Shown here one piece after another: positions 26,883 to 35,941 of a stretch of 64,000 nt of DNA. Both the position numbers and the translations under genes were made by a program. Every line of letters starts with the position of its first letter. Position 1 is the first letter of the stretch. The notes beneath the pieces were generated by a model. The model saw only the letters and a program-made list of their open reading frames with translations, was not told where the DNA came from and did no database searches. Origin of the DNA: Rhizobium jaguaris (lineage in GTDB: Bacteria > Pseudomonadota > Alphaproteobacteria > Rhizobiales > Rhizobiaceae); contig NZ_CP032694.1 in the NCBI RefSeq assembly GCF_003627755.1, forward strand, positions 3,773,501-3,837,500, given 5' to 3'.

Positions 26883-28040
26883 TTAGCGCACGATATCGGC
26901 AGCCGCTGCGGCGCTGCCACTTGTCTCTGCCGATGCTTGCTGCGCAGTCGGCACCTTGACCTTCATATTTTCGTTCATGAATTGCGTGCCGGCGGCAACG
27001 ACGACATCGCCGGCCTTGAGACCATCGGCAACGCGCACCCCGTCATCGGCGAAATCGGCAACCTTGACGCTACGAGAATGCACTGTGCCGGCGCCGCGAT
27101 CGACCAGCCAGACGATCTGCTGGCCATCCTTCTGGGCAAGCGCGCTCAGCGGAATAGAGACGTACGGCTGGGTATTGTCGGCCTGAGCCTCGATTGTCGC
27201 GGTCATGCCGAGCAATACGCGCGGATCGTTCGGCAGGCTGACACGGACCGCAAAGGTACGCGACTGAGCGTCGGCACTTCCGGATACTTCGCGCACCTTG
27301 CCGGGGAGCACCAGTGCATCGTCGGACCAGAAGTGTGCCTTGACGTCCTTGCCGACCTTGAACTGGGCGATGTCCATTTCCGGAACGGCGATCTGCGCTT
27401 CCTTTTCGCCGTCGACGGCGACAGTGATAACGGGCGTGCCGGAACCGACCACCTGGCCGACATCGGCATTGATGGTCGTCACGATGCCGTTCATGTCCGA
27501 CGTCAGATCGGTATAGGCGACCTGGTTCTTCGCTTCTGCCAGCGCTGATACGGCGGAATCCCGCGTCGATACGGCCTGGTCATAGGAAAGCTCGGCCTGT
27601 TCGAGCTGCGATTTCGGCGCGACGTTCTTGTCGAAGAGCTGCTGGGCGCGATTGCGTGCGAGTTCCGTGGTCTGCACCTGCTTTTCCGCCGCATCCAGAT
27701 CGGCCTGCGAGCGGCGCACGGCCAAAACGTAATCGGTGGAATCGATGCGCGCGAGCACGTCGCCGGGCTTGACCTTTTCGCCGATATCCACCTTGCGCTC
27801 GACGATCTTGCCGTTGACACGGAAGCCAAGGTTCATATCCGTCCGCGCCCTGACCGAGCCGGAATAATCGAGCTTGCGCGTTGTATCCGCCTGAGCGATC
27901 TCGACCACCTTCACCGGCCGGATCACCTCCGCCGTTTCCTCTTTTTTCTGGTTGCAGCCGGAAAGCGTGAGCGCAATGGCGGCAAAGAGTGCGGCGCCGG
28001 CAACGGATCTTATGGTGGTGGTGGTCGTCAGCGAACCCAT
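26883..28040 (-). CDS. RND efflux periplasmic adaptor, lipoprotein
   Basis: A 385-aa membrane-fusion protein. A lipobox LSGC with Cys29 ends the signal sequence, so the mature protein is lipid-anchored. The order of domains is beta-barrel start, lipoyl half (GFRVNGKIVERKVDIGEKVKPGDVLARID), a coiled-coil hairpin (about residues 100-165 with QADLDAAEKQVQ), the second lipoyl half and the C-terminal membrane-proximal domain. The ATG at 28040 follows AAGGAGAG; a TTG at 28079 is less likely. It connects the RND permease to an outer-membrane channel. Confidence 0.93.
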   Translation of the reverse strand: MGSLTTTTTIRSVAGAALFAAIALTLSGCNQKKEETAEVIRPVKVVEIAQADTTRKLDYSGSVRARTDMNLGFRVNGKIVERKVDIGEKVKPGDVLARIDSTDYVLAVRRSQADLDAAEKQVQTTELARNRAQQLFDKNVAPKSQLEQAELSYDQAVSTRDSAVSALAEAKNQVAYTDLTSDMNGIVTTINADVGQVVGSGTPVITVAVDGEKEAQIAVPEMDIAQFKVGKDVKAHFWSDDALVLPGKVREVSGSADAQSRTFAVRVSLPNDPRVLLGMTATIEAQADNTQPYVSIPLSALAQKDGQQIVWLVDRGAGTVHSRSVKVADFADDGVRVADGLKAGDVVVAAGTQFMNENMKVKVPTAQQASAETSGSAAAAADIVR

Positions 28041-28095
28041 GTCGCTCTCCTTGATGAAACGGCTTTGGTCAATTGGCAATGCAAAGACACGCGGA

Positions 28096-28722
28096 TCATC
28101 CAGCGTGCGGACTGTTATTCCTCAGAGCTCTGAGGGCGAATTCGATGAGATCGTCGGGCTCGGCCCGGTTCGTCTTGGCAAGACACTGCGCAACCATCTG
28201 CGGATGACACAAAAGGATCGTCGCCGCGCCGAAGCATTTCGAGGCGGCGGCCGGATCCTGTTCGGGAAACTCGCCGGCGGCGATGCCTTCCGCGATGATT
28301 TCGGCCATGAGATCGTGGATGCTGTCGATATGTTTTTCGATGACATGCCAATCGCGCTCGATGGCAACGATCACCATCTCATGCACCTTCTGCTCGTCGA
28401 GCATCGTCTCGAGCGTCATCTTGTATTGAGCGTGCACATAGTTGCGCAGGCGATCGGACGCGCTGATCGGCAGGTGACGGATATCGTAGGCCATCTTGTA
28501 GCTCTGCGCGAGCATGCGGCCGCAGACGGCTTGGTGGATTTCCGTCTTGGATGCGAAGAAACGGTAGATATTCGCGGTCGACATGCCGAGATCGCGGGCG
28601 ATATCGGCGACCGTCGTCTTGCTGTAGCCATAGTGGCGAAACAGCTTTTCGGCGGAATCGAGGATCCTCGTTATGTTTTCCTGACGCGCCTGATCGGCGC
28701 TGACATCAGAAAGATCGAGCAT
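28096..28722 (-). CDS. TetR-family transcriptional repressor of RND operon
   Basis: A 208-aa regulator with the TetR helix-turn-helix at about residues 20-62: KLFRHYGYSKTTVADIARDLG, then MSTANIYRFFASKTEI. The remainder is an all-helical ligand-binding and dimerisation domain. It is the first gene of its own transcript with the adaptor and permease genes downstream (55-nt gap), so it controls the operon and itself. A 42-bp inverted repeat just upstream overlaps the predicted -10 element. Induction by a substrate of the pump is the expected mode. Confidence 0.93.
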   Translation of the reverse strand: MLDLSDVSADQARQENITRILDSAEKLFRHYGYSKTTVADIARDLGMSTANIYRFFASKTEIHQAVCGRMLAQSYKMAYDIRHLPISASDRLRNYVHAQYKMTLETMLDEQKVHEMVIVAIERDWHVIEKHIDSIHDLMAEIIAEGIAAGEFPEQDPAAASKCFGAATILLCHPQMVAQCLAKTNRAEPDDLIEFALRALRNNSPHAG

Positions 28723-28734
28723 GGACGCACTTTC

Positions 28735-28776
28735 GATTTACGAGTGACGATTTTTAATTTTCGTCACTCGTAAATC
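28735..28776. promoter_or_regulatory. TetR operator, 42-bp inverted repeat
   Basis: Perfect 16-bp arms GATTTACGAGTGACGA and TCGTCACTCGTAAATC surround a 10-nt AT-only centre, 12 bp upstream of the TetR start codon. It is long enough for two repressor dimers. Confidence 0.88.
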
Positions 28777-28795
28777 ATCAAAGCGCAAATGTCAA
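28767..28795 (-). promoter_or_regulatory. promoter of tetR-RND operon
   Basis: On the minus strand TTGACA (28795-28790) is separated by 17 bp from TACGAG (28772-28767). The -10 lies inside the inverted repeat, which is consistent with steric repression. Confidence 0.6.
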
Positions 28796-28852
28796 GAAAC
28801 CACCCCGCGAAGCGAGGCAGTTGAAAACGTGTCGTCGATAGGCTTGATCGGC

Positions 28853-29332
28853 TCAGGCGCCCTGAAGCTGTGGGCGGAAGCGACGCACGCTCAGGAAGCC
28901 GACGATGACGATGACCGCCAGCAGCACTAGCTGCGAGGCGAGGACCGGTGGGGCGTTGTCGGCGGGAGCCAAAGCGTGCAACGGCGGAATCTTCTGGAAC
29001 GACTGCACGATCAGCACGAGACAGTTGAAGAAGAGCAGCGCGAGAGCGCCGACGACGTAGACCAGCCGCCAAATCCCGGCGAGCCGGAACTTGTAGAGCG
29101 CCAGAGCGGTCGGGATAAAGATCAGCACGCAAAGCGTGCCGACAATGATCCCCGGCGTCACCACGGTGAATGGAAAGAGGAAACCGGTGAGGCTGGTAAG
29201 GATCGTGGTGACCATATAGACCAGCGTCGTGCGCTCATAGCGCCTGCCGGTCAGGAAACCATGTGCCACCGCAATGCCGGTAACAATAGCGATCAGACTG
29301 ATAATGACGTGAATCAACGTAAGTCCGGACAT
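28853..29332 (-). CDS. hypothetical four-helix membrane protein
   Basis: A 159-aa integral membrane protein with four predicted helices: residues 4-26, 38-60, 62-82 (GIIVGTLCVLIFIPTALALY) and 92-112, then a final hydrophobic stretch near 133-150 before a basic tail. I do not recognise the family with certainty. The ATG is at 29332, after AAGGGGATTGCC. It stands alone between the TetR operator and osmC. Possible quinone- or haem-linked roles of such small proteins are not supported by any visible residue pattern. Confidence 0.7.
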   Translation of the reverse strand: MSGLTLIHVIISLIAIVTGIAVAHGFLTGRRYERTTLVYMVTTILTSLTGFLFPFTVVTPGIIVGTLCVLIFIPTALALYKFRLAGIWRLVYVVGALALLFFNCLVLIVQSFQKIPPLHALAPADNAPPVLASQLVLLAVIVIVGFLSVRRFRPQLQGA

Positions 29333-29523
29333 TTAGGCAATCCCCTTTTGCACAATGCATTTTGCGTGGAGAGCGTAGTCCAAACTGTGAATGTAGAATT
29401 GTAGATTTCCAGCAGAATATGCGGGAATTTGCCGGTTCGTGCAGCGGGGTAGAAACCCATCAAACCGATTTCAATAAGAGCGCCGTACCACCGGCACGAC
29501 GCCCTTATATCGAAATGGCCAGC

Positions 29524-29955
29524 TTAGGCCACGTGCACTTCCAGCGAAATCGGAACCGAAGCGAGTGCCTTGGAGACCGGGCAACCGGCCTTCGCCTTGT
29601 TGGCGAGTTCAGTGAACTTGGCTTCGTCGGCGCCGGGAACTTTACCGGTTAGCGTCAAGTGGATCGCGGTGATGGCGAAGCCGCCTTCGACGCTTTCGAG
29701 CGTGACCTTGGCGGTTGTTTCCATGCTCTCCGCGGTAAAGCCGGCCTCATTGAGGATCAGCGACAGAGCCATGGTGAAGCAGCCGGCATGGGCCGCGCCG
29801 ATCAGCTCTTCCGGATTTGTGCCGGGAACGCCTTCGAAGCGGCTGGCAAAACCATAGGGATAGTGATTGAGCGCGCCGCTCTGGGTCGAGATCTGACCCT
29901 TGCCGTCCTTCAGACCGCCGGACCACTGGGCCGAACCTGTACGATTGATCTGCAT
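29524..29955 (-). CDS. osmC: OsmC-family peroxiredoxin
   Basis: A 143-aa OsmC protein, a dimeric thiol peroxidase that reduces organic hydroperoxides. The two reactive cysteines are C59 in AHAGCFTM and C125 in AGCPVSKA, at the positions known for E. coli OsmC. The N-terminal beta-sheet includes LNHYPYGFASRFEGVPG with the conserved Arg39. An AAGGAGG ribosome site precedes the ATG. There is no OhrR-type MarR gene adjacent, and its closer match is OsmC rather than Ohr. The 190-bp gap downstream shows only a weak hairpin. Confidence 0.9.
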   Translation of the reverse strand: MQINRTGSAQWSGGLKDGKGQISTQSGALNHYPYGFASRFEGVPGTNPEELIGAAHAGCFTMALSLILNEAGFTAESMETTAKVTLESVEGGFAITAIHLTLTGKVPGADEAKFTELANKAKAGCPVSKALASVPISLEVHVA

Positions 29956-30147
29956 GCCGTCCTCCTTGTCGTTGATTGAGCGTCGGAAAAGGCCCCTTGC
30001 CCTCCCCGCTATGACCGATGGGAAGCAGCCGATCCAGCCTGAAAGATGGATGCTCTACGGCTGCCCCAACCGGCAATATAATGCTCTATCCGTCGAAGAC
30101 GACAGGGCCGTTACAATTAACGTGCGGGCCGCGGCCAAAGCCTTTGG

Positions 30148-31101
30148 CTATCCCCTCCTGCGCCCGGCCGCAGCCGAGCGGATATTGTCCAGCGTCACTG
30201 CTATCAGCAGGATCGAACCAAGCACAAGGTACTGATAGAAGGCCGGAATATTGAGAAGATTCATGACGTTCTGAGCGATACCCATGATCAGCACGCCGAC
30301 GATGACGCCGCTCATCGAGGCCCGACCGCCCGCCAGCGATACGCCGCCGAGCACACAGGCCGAGATGACCAGCAGCTCGAGCCCGATCGCGGCATTCGGC
30401 TGACCGGAGGTGATGCGCGAAGACAGGAGAATACCGGCGATCGCGCAGATAAAGCCCTGCAGTGTGAAGATCCAGATCCGCATCGTGGCGACGTTGACGC
30501 CTGCCAGCCGCGAAGCCTCCGGATTGCCGCCGATCGCCAGCGTGTTCTTGCCGAAGATGGTACGGTTCAGCACGAAGCCGAACAGGAGGAACAGGATCAC
30601 CATGATCCAGATCGGCGTCGGAATGCCGAGAAAGGTCGAGAGCGCCAGTTGATAGAAATTCGGATCGTTGATGCCGACGGCGCGGCCGTCCGAAGCGATC
30701 AGCGCTAGGCCGCGGACGATCTGCATGGTGGCGAGCGTTGCGATCAGCGCATTGATGCGCACCTTGGCGATAAGCAGACCATTGACCAGGCCGACGATCG
30801 CGCCGCAGATCAGTGCAGCTAACAGACCGAGAATAATGGAGCCGGTGACGTTCGAGGCCATGACCGCGATCATGCCGCAGAAGGCGACGGTCGAGCCGAC
30901 GGAAAGATCGAAATCGCGTGAGGCCAGGCAGAACATCATGGTGCAGGCAACGATGCCGATCGTGACCACCGATTGCAGCAGGCCTATCATGTTGCGCTCG
31001 GTCAGGAAATTCGGAACCGTCAGCGACACGATGACAAAGGCCACCGCGAAGATGACGACGAGACCCTGTTCGCCGAGGAGGATTTTTTTCACGGAAGACA
31101 T
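30148..31101 (-). CDS. araH: L-arabinose-type ABC transporter permease
   Basis: A 317-aa CUT2 permease very similar in pattern to E. coli AraH: CTMMFCLASRDFDLSVGSTVA, AKVRINALIATLATMQIVRGLA, NTLAIGGNPEASRLAGV and SACVLGGVSLAGG are near-identical blocks. About ten hydrophobic segments are predicted. As a homodimer it forms the sugar channel with AraG and AraF. The ATG at 31101 gives the MSSV N-terminus seen in AraH; a longer frame to 31221 overlaps araG. It is the last gene of the araFGH operon. Neighbours suggest the sugar may be L-arabinose or D-galactose. Confidence 0.9.
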   Translation of the reverse strand: MSSVKKILLGEQGLVVIFAVAFVIVSLTVPNFLTERNMIGLLQSVVTIGIVACTMMFCLASRDFDLSVGSTVAFCGMIAVMASNVTGSIILGLLAALICGAIVGLVNGLLIAKVRINALIATLATMQIVRGLALIASDGRAVGINDPNFYQLALSTFLGIPTPIWIMVILFLLFGFVLNRTIFGKNTLAIGGNPEASRLAGVNVATMRIWIFTLQGFICAIAGILLSSRITSGQPNAAIGLELLVISACVLGGVSLAGGRASMSGVIVGVLIMGIAQNVMNLLNIPAFYQYLVLGSILLIAVTLDNIRSAAAGRRRG

Positions 31102-31118
31102 CGTCACAATTTCCCTGG

Positions 31119-32624
31119 TCAGAATGTGCCTGCGGCGTTTTTGTCCGGCAGTGCGGCGGTAAGAATCTGGCGCTCGTTGAAATTCGCCCGCGCCACATCG
31201 GCGGCGACCTTGCCGCCGCACATCACCATGATCCGGTCGGAAATGCCGATGATCTCCGGCAGCTCGCTGGAGATGACGACGATCGCCATCCCGCCGGCCG
31301 CCAGGTCATAGAGGATTTCATAGATTTCCGATTTCGCTCCGACATCGATACCGCGCGTCGGCTCGTCGACGACCAGCACCTTGACGCCCTGTTCGGACAG
31401 CCAGCGACCGAGAATGACTTTCTGCTGGTTGCCGCCGGAAAGATTGATGATGTCCTGCTTGCGCGACGGCGTGCGCACGCGCAGCCTGGCAATGAATTGA
31501 TCGGCAAGGGCTGCCTCCTTGCGAGGACTCAATATGCCGAATGGCGAAAAATGCCGCCGCGAGGAGATGGCGATATTCTCCTGGATCGAGCGGCCCTGGA
31601 TGATCCCATCGAGCTTGCGGTCTTCCGGGCAGAGCACCATGCCGGCATGGATCGCCGCCTTGGGGTTGTTCGGAGCGACGGTGACGCCATCGATGGTGAC
31701 CGTACCCTGATGGCGATGGTCCGCGCCGAACAACAGCCGCGCCATCTCGCTGCGGCCGGCGCCGATCAGGCCGAAAAAGCCGAGGATTTCGCCCCTGCGG
31801 ACGGAGAAATCGATCGGCGTCGGCAGCTTCCGCCCCGAAAGGCCCCTGACCTCCAGCCGGACAGGCCCAAGCGGCCGCTCACGCCATCCCCAGATATTGC
31901 TGATCTCGCGGCCGACCATTTCCGCAATGATCTGCTCACGCGTAACTTTCTTGATGTCGGGATGGTTTGCCGCGAGCTTGCCGTCGCGCAATACCGTCAG
32001 GCTGTCGCAGAGCCGGAAGATCTCGTCCAGCCGGTGCGAGACATAGAGGATGACGGTGCCGTTCGATTTCAGCCGCTCTATCAGGGAAAACAGGATCTCG
32101 CTCTCGCGGGACGACAGCGACGAGGTCGGCTCATCCAGCGCGATCACGCGGGCGTCGACCATGACGGCCTTGGCTATTTCCACCATCTGCCGCGCGCCAA
32201 TCGACAGCGACGATACCTTGGCCGCCGGATCGACATCGATACCGATCTCCCGCAGCTTGGCGCGCACGGTTTCAATCAGTGTCTTGCCGTTGATGACACC
32301 GGCCTTGGCCGGAAAGCGGCCGAGCCACAGGTTTTCGGCGACTGTCAGTTCCGGCACCAGTTGCAGTTCCTGATGGATGACGGTGACGCCGGCGTGAAAG
32401 GCATCGCGCACCGAATGGTAGTGCTGTTCCTGTCCGTCGATGGTGATCGCGCCGGCGTCGGCGGACTGATCGCCGGAAAGAATGCGGATCAGCGTCGACT
32501 TCCCGGCGCCGTTTTCGCCCATCAACCCGTGCACCGCACCCCTGACGACGGGGAAGGTGATATTCGACAGCGCCTGAACGCCGGGATAGCTCTTGGAAAT
32601 GCCGTTGAATTCGAGAAAGGCCAT
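31119..32624 (-). CDS. araG: L-arabinose-type ABC transporter ATP-binding protein
   Basis: A 501-aa protein with two ABC domains in tandem, as in AraG/RbsA/MglA. The first has Walker A GENGAGKST, signature LSIGARQMVEIAKAV and Walker B VIALDEPTSSLS; the second has the degenerate P-loop GLIGAGRSE, signature LSGGNQQKVILGRWL and LVVDEPTRGIDVGAK. The ATG at 32624 yields the AraG-like start MAFLEFNGISKSYPGVQAL. It lies between araF and araH with short gaps. Only one site per protein is likely to hydrolyse ATP efficiently. Confidence 0.93.
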   Translation of the reverse strand: MAFLEFNGISKSYPGVQALSNITFPVVRGAVHGLMGENGAGKSTLIRILSGDQSADAGAITIDGQEQHYHSVRDAFHAGVTVIHQELQLVPELTVAENLWLGRFPAKAGVINGKTLIETVRAKLREIGIDVDPAAKVSSLSIGARQMVEIAKAVMVDARVIALDEPTSSLSSRESEILFSLIERLKSNGTVILYVSHRLDEIFRLCDSLTVLRDGKLAANHPDIKKVTREQIIAEMVGREISNIWGWRERPLGPVRLEVRGLSGRKLPTPIDFSVRRGEILGFFGLIGAGRSEMARLLFGADHRHQGTVTIDGVTVAPNNPKAAIHAGMVLCPEDRKLDGIIQGRSIQENIAISSRRHFSPFGILSPRKEAALADQFIARLRVRTPSRKQDIINLSGGNQQKVILGRWLSEQGVKVLVVDEPTRGIDVGAKSEIYEILYDLAAGGMAIVVISSELPEIIGISDRIMVMCGGKVAADVARANFNERQILTAALPDKNAAGTF

Positions 32625-32693
32625 GTTTCTCTCACTGGTAAAAGGACCCGGCGGCAAGGTTGCCACCGGGCCATGATCACCTGGGGAGGATGA

Positions 32694-33677
32694 TTATTCG
32701 ATGCCGAGATCCTTGCGGACCTTCTGATAATCGCCGCGCAGCGCCAGCGAACCGGAGGTCAGCGTCAGCTTCGGCGGTTCCTTGCTGTTGGCGATCCAGT
32801 CGTACATGTTGATCGCGGTTTCGTAGCCATGACGCTTCGGCGAGATGATGACCGTGCCGAAGAAGCCCGTCGGCTGCGGCTTCTTGAACTCGTTGATTGC
32901 CGAGTCCGCGCCGCCGATCCCGACGCCGATGACGTTGGCTGCGGGAATACCGACCGATTCCGTTGCGCGCACCGCGCCGAGTACCGCTTCGTCGTTGAGA
33001 CCAAACGCAATCCAATATTTCACATCGGCGTGCTTATTGAGGACGGTGGTCGCGGCATTCAGCGCTGCTTCCGTGTCGGTCTTGGCCTGCGGCGCGTCAT
33101 AGATGTTCGCCGCCGGGAAGCCGGCGCCCTTCAGCACCGAGATGGCGCCTTCGACGCGATCGACGGCGGTCGGAAGCTGGTCGTAGGAAACGCGAATAGC
33201 GCCGACATTCTTCATATCCCAGCCGCGCTTCTTGATTTCATCGACGATCGCCTGACCGACGCTCTCGCCAATTTTTGTAGCGGAAATGCCCATATGCGGC
33301 ACGTCTTCCAGCGGCTTGCCGTCGGCACTGACCAGACGGTCGTCGACAGTCATCAGCTTAAGTTGGTTGGCGGCTGCTTTGGCGACGATGCCGGGGCCAA
33401 GCTTGACATCGGGCGTGCAAATGATGAAGCCCTGCGCACCCTGGGCGCCTAGATTGTCGATCGCGGCCTGAACCTTTTCGCCGTCTTCCGCGCCGATCTT
33501 GACGAGCGTGAAGCCCTTCTCTTTGGCGGCCGCGTCAGCGAACTTCCATTCGTCCTGGAACCAGGGTTCCTCCGGCTGCTTGACCACAAAGCCGATTTTC
33601 ACGTCTGCGGCGAAGGCCGAGGTAGCGGCGATAACCGCAACCGTACCAGCCAGAATAGCTGCTTTGAAAAAGCGCAT
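32694..33677 (-). CDS. araF: L-arabinose-type sugar-binding protein
   Basis: A 327-aa periplasmic binding protein with signal peptide (residues 1-23, ends SAFA-AD). The mature start VKIGFVVKQPEEPWFQDEWKF matches E. coli AraF almost residue for residue, and GFIICTPDVKLGPGIVAKA and GLNDEAVLGAVRATES are also family blocks. AraF binds L-arabinose, with D-galactose and D-fucose as weaker ligands. It heads the operon. A strong GGGAGAGA ribosome site precedes ATG 33677. A GntR-type operator covers its promoter region, so expression should respond to the neighbouring regulator. Confidence 0.92.
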   Translation of the reverse strand: MRFFKAAILAGTVAVIAATSAFAADVKIGFVVKQPEEPWFQDEWKFADAAAKEKGFTLVKIGAEDGEKVQAAIDNLGAQGAQGFIICTPDVKLGPGIVAKAAANQLKLMTVDDRLVSADGKPLEDVPHMGISATKIGESVGQAIVDEIKKRGWDMKNVGAIRVSYDQLPTAVDRVEGAISVLKGAGFPAANIYDAPQAKTDTEAALNAATTVLNKHADVKYWIAFGLNDEAVLGAVRATESVGIPAANVIGVGIGGADSAINEFKKPQPTGFFGTVIISPKRHGYETAINMYDWIANSKEPPKLTLTSGSLALRGDYQKVRKDLGIE

Positions 33678-33734
33678 GATTCTCTCCCAAAAATCCGAAA
33701 TGAAGCACCTGCCCTCCCAGGCAGTGTTCTTGAA

Positions 33735-33753
33735 GTATGATAAATCATCATAC
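33735..33753. promoter_or_regulatory. GntR-type operator between araF and gntR
   Basis: GTATGATAAATCATCATAC is an inverted repeat with perfect 7-bp arms. A related half-site GTATGATGATT starts at 33769. On the minus strand a TTGACT at 33760-33755 lies directly beside the palindrome, which would occupy the spacer and -10 of the araF promoter. The regulator gene begins 147 bp away on the other strand. Confidence 0.75.
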
Positions 33754-33899
33754 CAGTCAATTGCCAATGTATGATGATTCGAATAATGTGACTTTTGGAA
33801 AGGATGGCTCGCCAAACGCTCCGACGCTTATCGCCATGTGGAACGAATTCCGCTAAGCAGAGGCTCGGCCGCGCGGGAGAGCGACTGCGGAGAAGGAAA

Positions 33900-34667
33900 T
33901 TGGATTCGTTTGAACGGCAAGAGCATAGGCTGAACGGGGCACCGGAGCGCCGTCCGCGCGTGCGCAAGAACGTCACCTCGGCGATCGCCGAGGACATCTG
34001 TTCCGAACGCTACCCCTCGGGCTCAGCACTGCCGCGCGAAAACGACCTTTGCGACATCTACGGCGTTAGCCGCACCGTCATCCGCGAATCCTTGAAGATC
34101 CTGGAATCGAAAGGGCTCGTACGAGGCAAGCCGCGCATCGGCACCACCGTCTGCGACAAGGACGACTGGAATATTCTCGATCAGGACGTACTGGAGTGGA
34201 TGGGGCCCTATATCGCCGAGTTCGATATTCTCGGCTGCATCCTAGAGGCCAGGCGCACAATCGAGCCGGTTGCCGCCGAATATGCCGCTGAACGCGCTAC
34301 CGCCCAGGAGATTGCCGATCTCGACAGGGCATGGAGACAGATGCGTGATTCCGGCGACGATCCCGAACGCTTCACCGAAGCCGACGTGATGTTTCATACG
34401 GTGCTCTTGAGCGCCAGCCACAACCAGGTGTTCCGCCGCCTCTCGAGCGCCATCCATGCCGGCCTGAAATATGCATTGCACGCCTCGAACGTCGCCGTCG
34501 ACAGCCGTGACGAGGCAATCGCCGTCCATGGCGACCTGGTGGAGGCGCTGCGCCTGCGCAACCGAACCGCCGCGCGAGACTGTGCCCATCGCATGCTCAA
34601 CCTTGCCGCCCGCGACCTTGCCGCCGCCGAAAAGGCGATCGGGCGGGCGGAGAAAAACAAGACCTGA
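33900..34667 (+). CDS. GntR-family (FadR subfamily) transcriptional regulator
   Basis: A 255-aa regulator. The winged helix covers about residues 24-87 (TSAIAEDICSERYPSGSALP, then DIYGVSRTVIRESLKIL). The FCD effector domain follows, with metal/acid-binding residues in EARRTIEP, VMFHTVLL and a late His. The start is TTG at 33900, backed by GGAGAAGG and giving a family-sized protein; an ATG at 33804 would add 32 Arg-rich residues. It is transcribed with dgoD and divergent from araFGH, so it probably senses a sugar acid such as galactonate or 2-keto-3-deoxygalactonate and controls both units. Confidence 0.9.
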   Translation: MDSFERQEHRLNGAPERRPRVRKNVTSAIAEDICSERYPSGSALPRENDLCDIYGVSRTVIRESLKILESKGLVRGKPRIGTTVCDKDDWNILDQDVLEWMGPYIAEFDILGCILEARRTIEPVAAEYAAERATAQEIADLDRAWRQMRDSGDDPERFTEADVMFHTVLLSASHNQVFRRLSSAIHAGLKYALHASNVAVDSRDEAIAVHGDLVEALRLRNRTAARDCAHRMLNLAARDLAAAEKAIGRAEKNKT

Positions 34668-34730
34668 ATTCCCGAAATCCGCGGCCTCGCGCCGCTGATA
34701 TGATCCCAAAGCCGAAACGGAAGCATTCCC

Positions 34731-35879
34731 ATGAAAATCACCAAATTGACGACCTATATCGTGCCGCCGCGCTGGATGTTCCTGAAGATCGAAACGGACG
34801 AAGGTATCACGGGCTGGGGCGAGCCGGTGGTCGAAGGCCGCGCATTGACTGTCCAGGCGGCCGTGCATGAACTGGAAGACTATCTGATCGGCAAGGACCC
34901 CTTCCTGATCGAGGACCACTGGACCGTCATGTACCGCGCCGGCTTCTATCGCGGCGGCGCAATCCACATGAGCGCACTCGCCGGCATCGACCAGGCACTA
35001 TGGGACATCAAGGGCAAGGCGCTCGGCCAGCCCATCCATTCCCTGCTCGGCGGGCAGGTGCGCGACAAGATCAAGGTCTACTCCTGGATCGGCGGCGACC
35101 GCCCTTCCGACGTCGCCAACAACGCCAAAGACGTCGTTGCGCGCGGCTTCAAGGCGATCAAGCTCAACGGCTGCGAGGAAATGCAGATCGTCGATACCTA
35201 TGACAAAGTGGAGAAGGCGGTCGAGACCATTGCGACCATTCGCGAGGCGATCGGCCCCTATATCGGCATCGGCGTCGATTTCCACGGCCGCGTCCATCGT
35301 CCGATGGCAAAGGTTCTCGCCAAGGAACTCGAGCCCTACAAGCTGCTGTTCATCGAAGAGCCCGTGCTCTCCGAAAATCGCGAAGCCTTGAAAGAAATCG
35401 CCAATCACGCCTCCACCCCGATCGCACTCGGCGAACGGCTCTATTCGCGGTGGGACTTCAAGTCGGTCCTGTCGGACGGCTATGTCGACATTCTCCAGCC
35501 TGACCTTTCCCATGCCGGCGGCATCACCGAATGCCGCAAGATCGCGGCGATGGCGGAAGCCTATGACGTCGCGCTCGCGCCGCATTGCCCGCTCGGCCCC
35601 ATCGCGCTTGCCGCCTGCCTGCAGGTCGACGCCGTCAGCTACAACGCCTTCATCCAGGAGCAGAGCCTCGGCATCCACTACAACAAGGGCAACGACATCC
35701 TCGACTACATCTCCAACAAGGAAGTCTTCAAATACGCCGACGGTTTCGTCAGCATCCCGCAAGGCCCTGGCCTCGGCATCGAAGTGGACGAAGCCTACGT
35801 CATCGAACGCGCCAAGGAAGGCCATCGCTGGCGCAACTCGGTTTGGCGTCATGAAGATGGCAGTGTGGCCGAGTGGTAA
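34731..35879 (+). CDS. dgoD: D-galactonate dehydratase
   Basis: A 382-aa enolase-superfamily enzyme that removes water from D-galactonate to give 2-keto-3-deoxy-D-galactonate (De Ley-Doudoroff pathway). The active-site set D183, H185, E209, E235 and H285 falls at exactly the E. coli DgoD positions, within VDFHGRV, FIEEPV, GERLYSR and LAPHCPLGP. The C-terminus [11 protein letters not shown] is also diagnostic. It follows the GntR gene by 63 nt. The kinase and aldolase of the pathway are not in the window. Linkage to an arabinose/galactose-type transporter suggests oxidative galactose use. Confidence 0.95.
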   Translation: MKITKLTTYIVPPRWMFLKIETDEGITGWGEPVVEGRALTVQAAVHELEDYLIGKDPFLIEDHWTVMYRAGFYRGGAIHMSALAGIDQALWDIKGKALGQPIHSLLGGQVRDKIKVYSWIGGDRPSDVANNAKDVVARGFKAIKLNGCEEMQIVDTYDKVEKAVETIATIREAIGPYIGIGVDFHGRVHRPMAKVLAKELEPYKLLFIEEPVLSENREALKEIANHASTPIALGERLYSRWDFKSVLSDGYVDILQPDLSHAGGITECRKIAAMAEAYDVALAPHCPLGPIALAACLQVDAVSYNAFIQEQSLGIHYNKGNDILDYISNKEVFKYADGFVSIPQGPGLGIEVDEAYVIERAKEGHRWRNSVWRHEDGSVAEW

Positions 35880-35941
35880 GTGGCAGCTAGGCTCGAAAGA
35901 AGGGCGTCAGAGGAAGCAAATTTCGAATATGCCGCACCTCT

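Noticed and set aside
23740..26886. Two long plus-strand frames opposite the RND permease
   Set aside because: They are His/Asp/Arg-rich antisense shadows of a strongly conserved gene.
29333..29523. Small gene or riboswitch in the gap before osmC
   Set aside because: Only short unsupported frames and a weak hairpin are visible.
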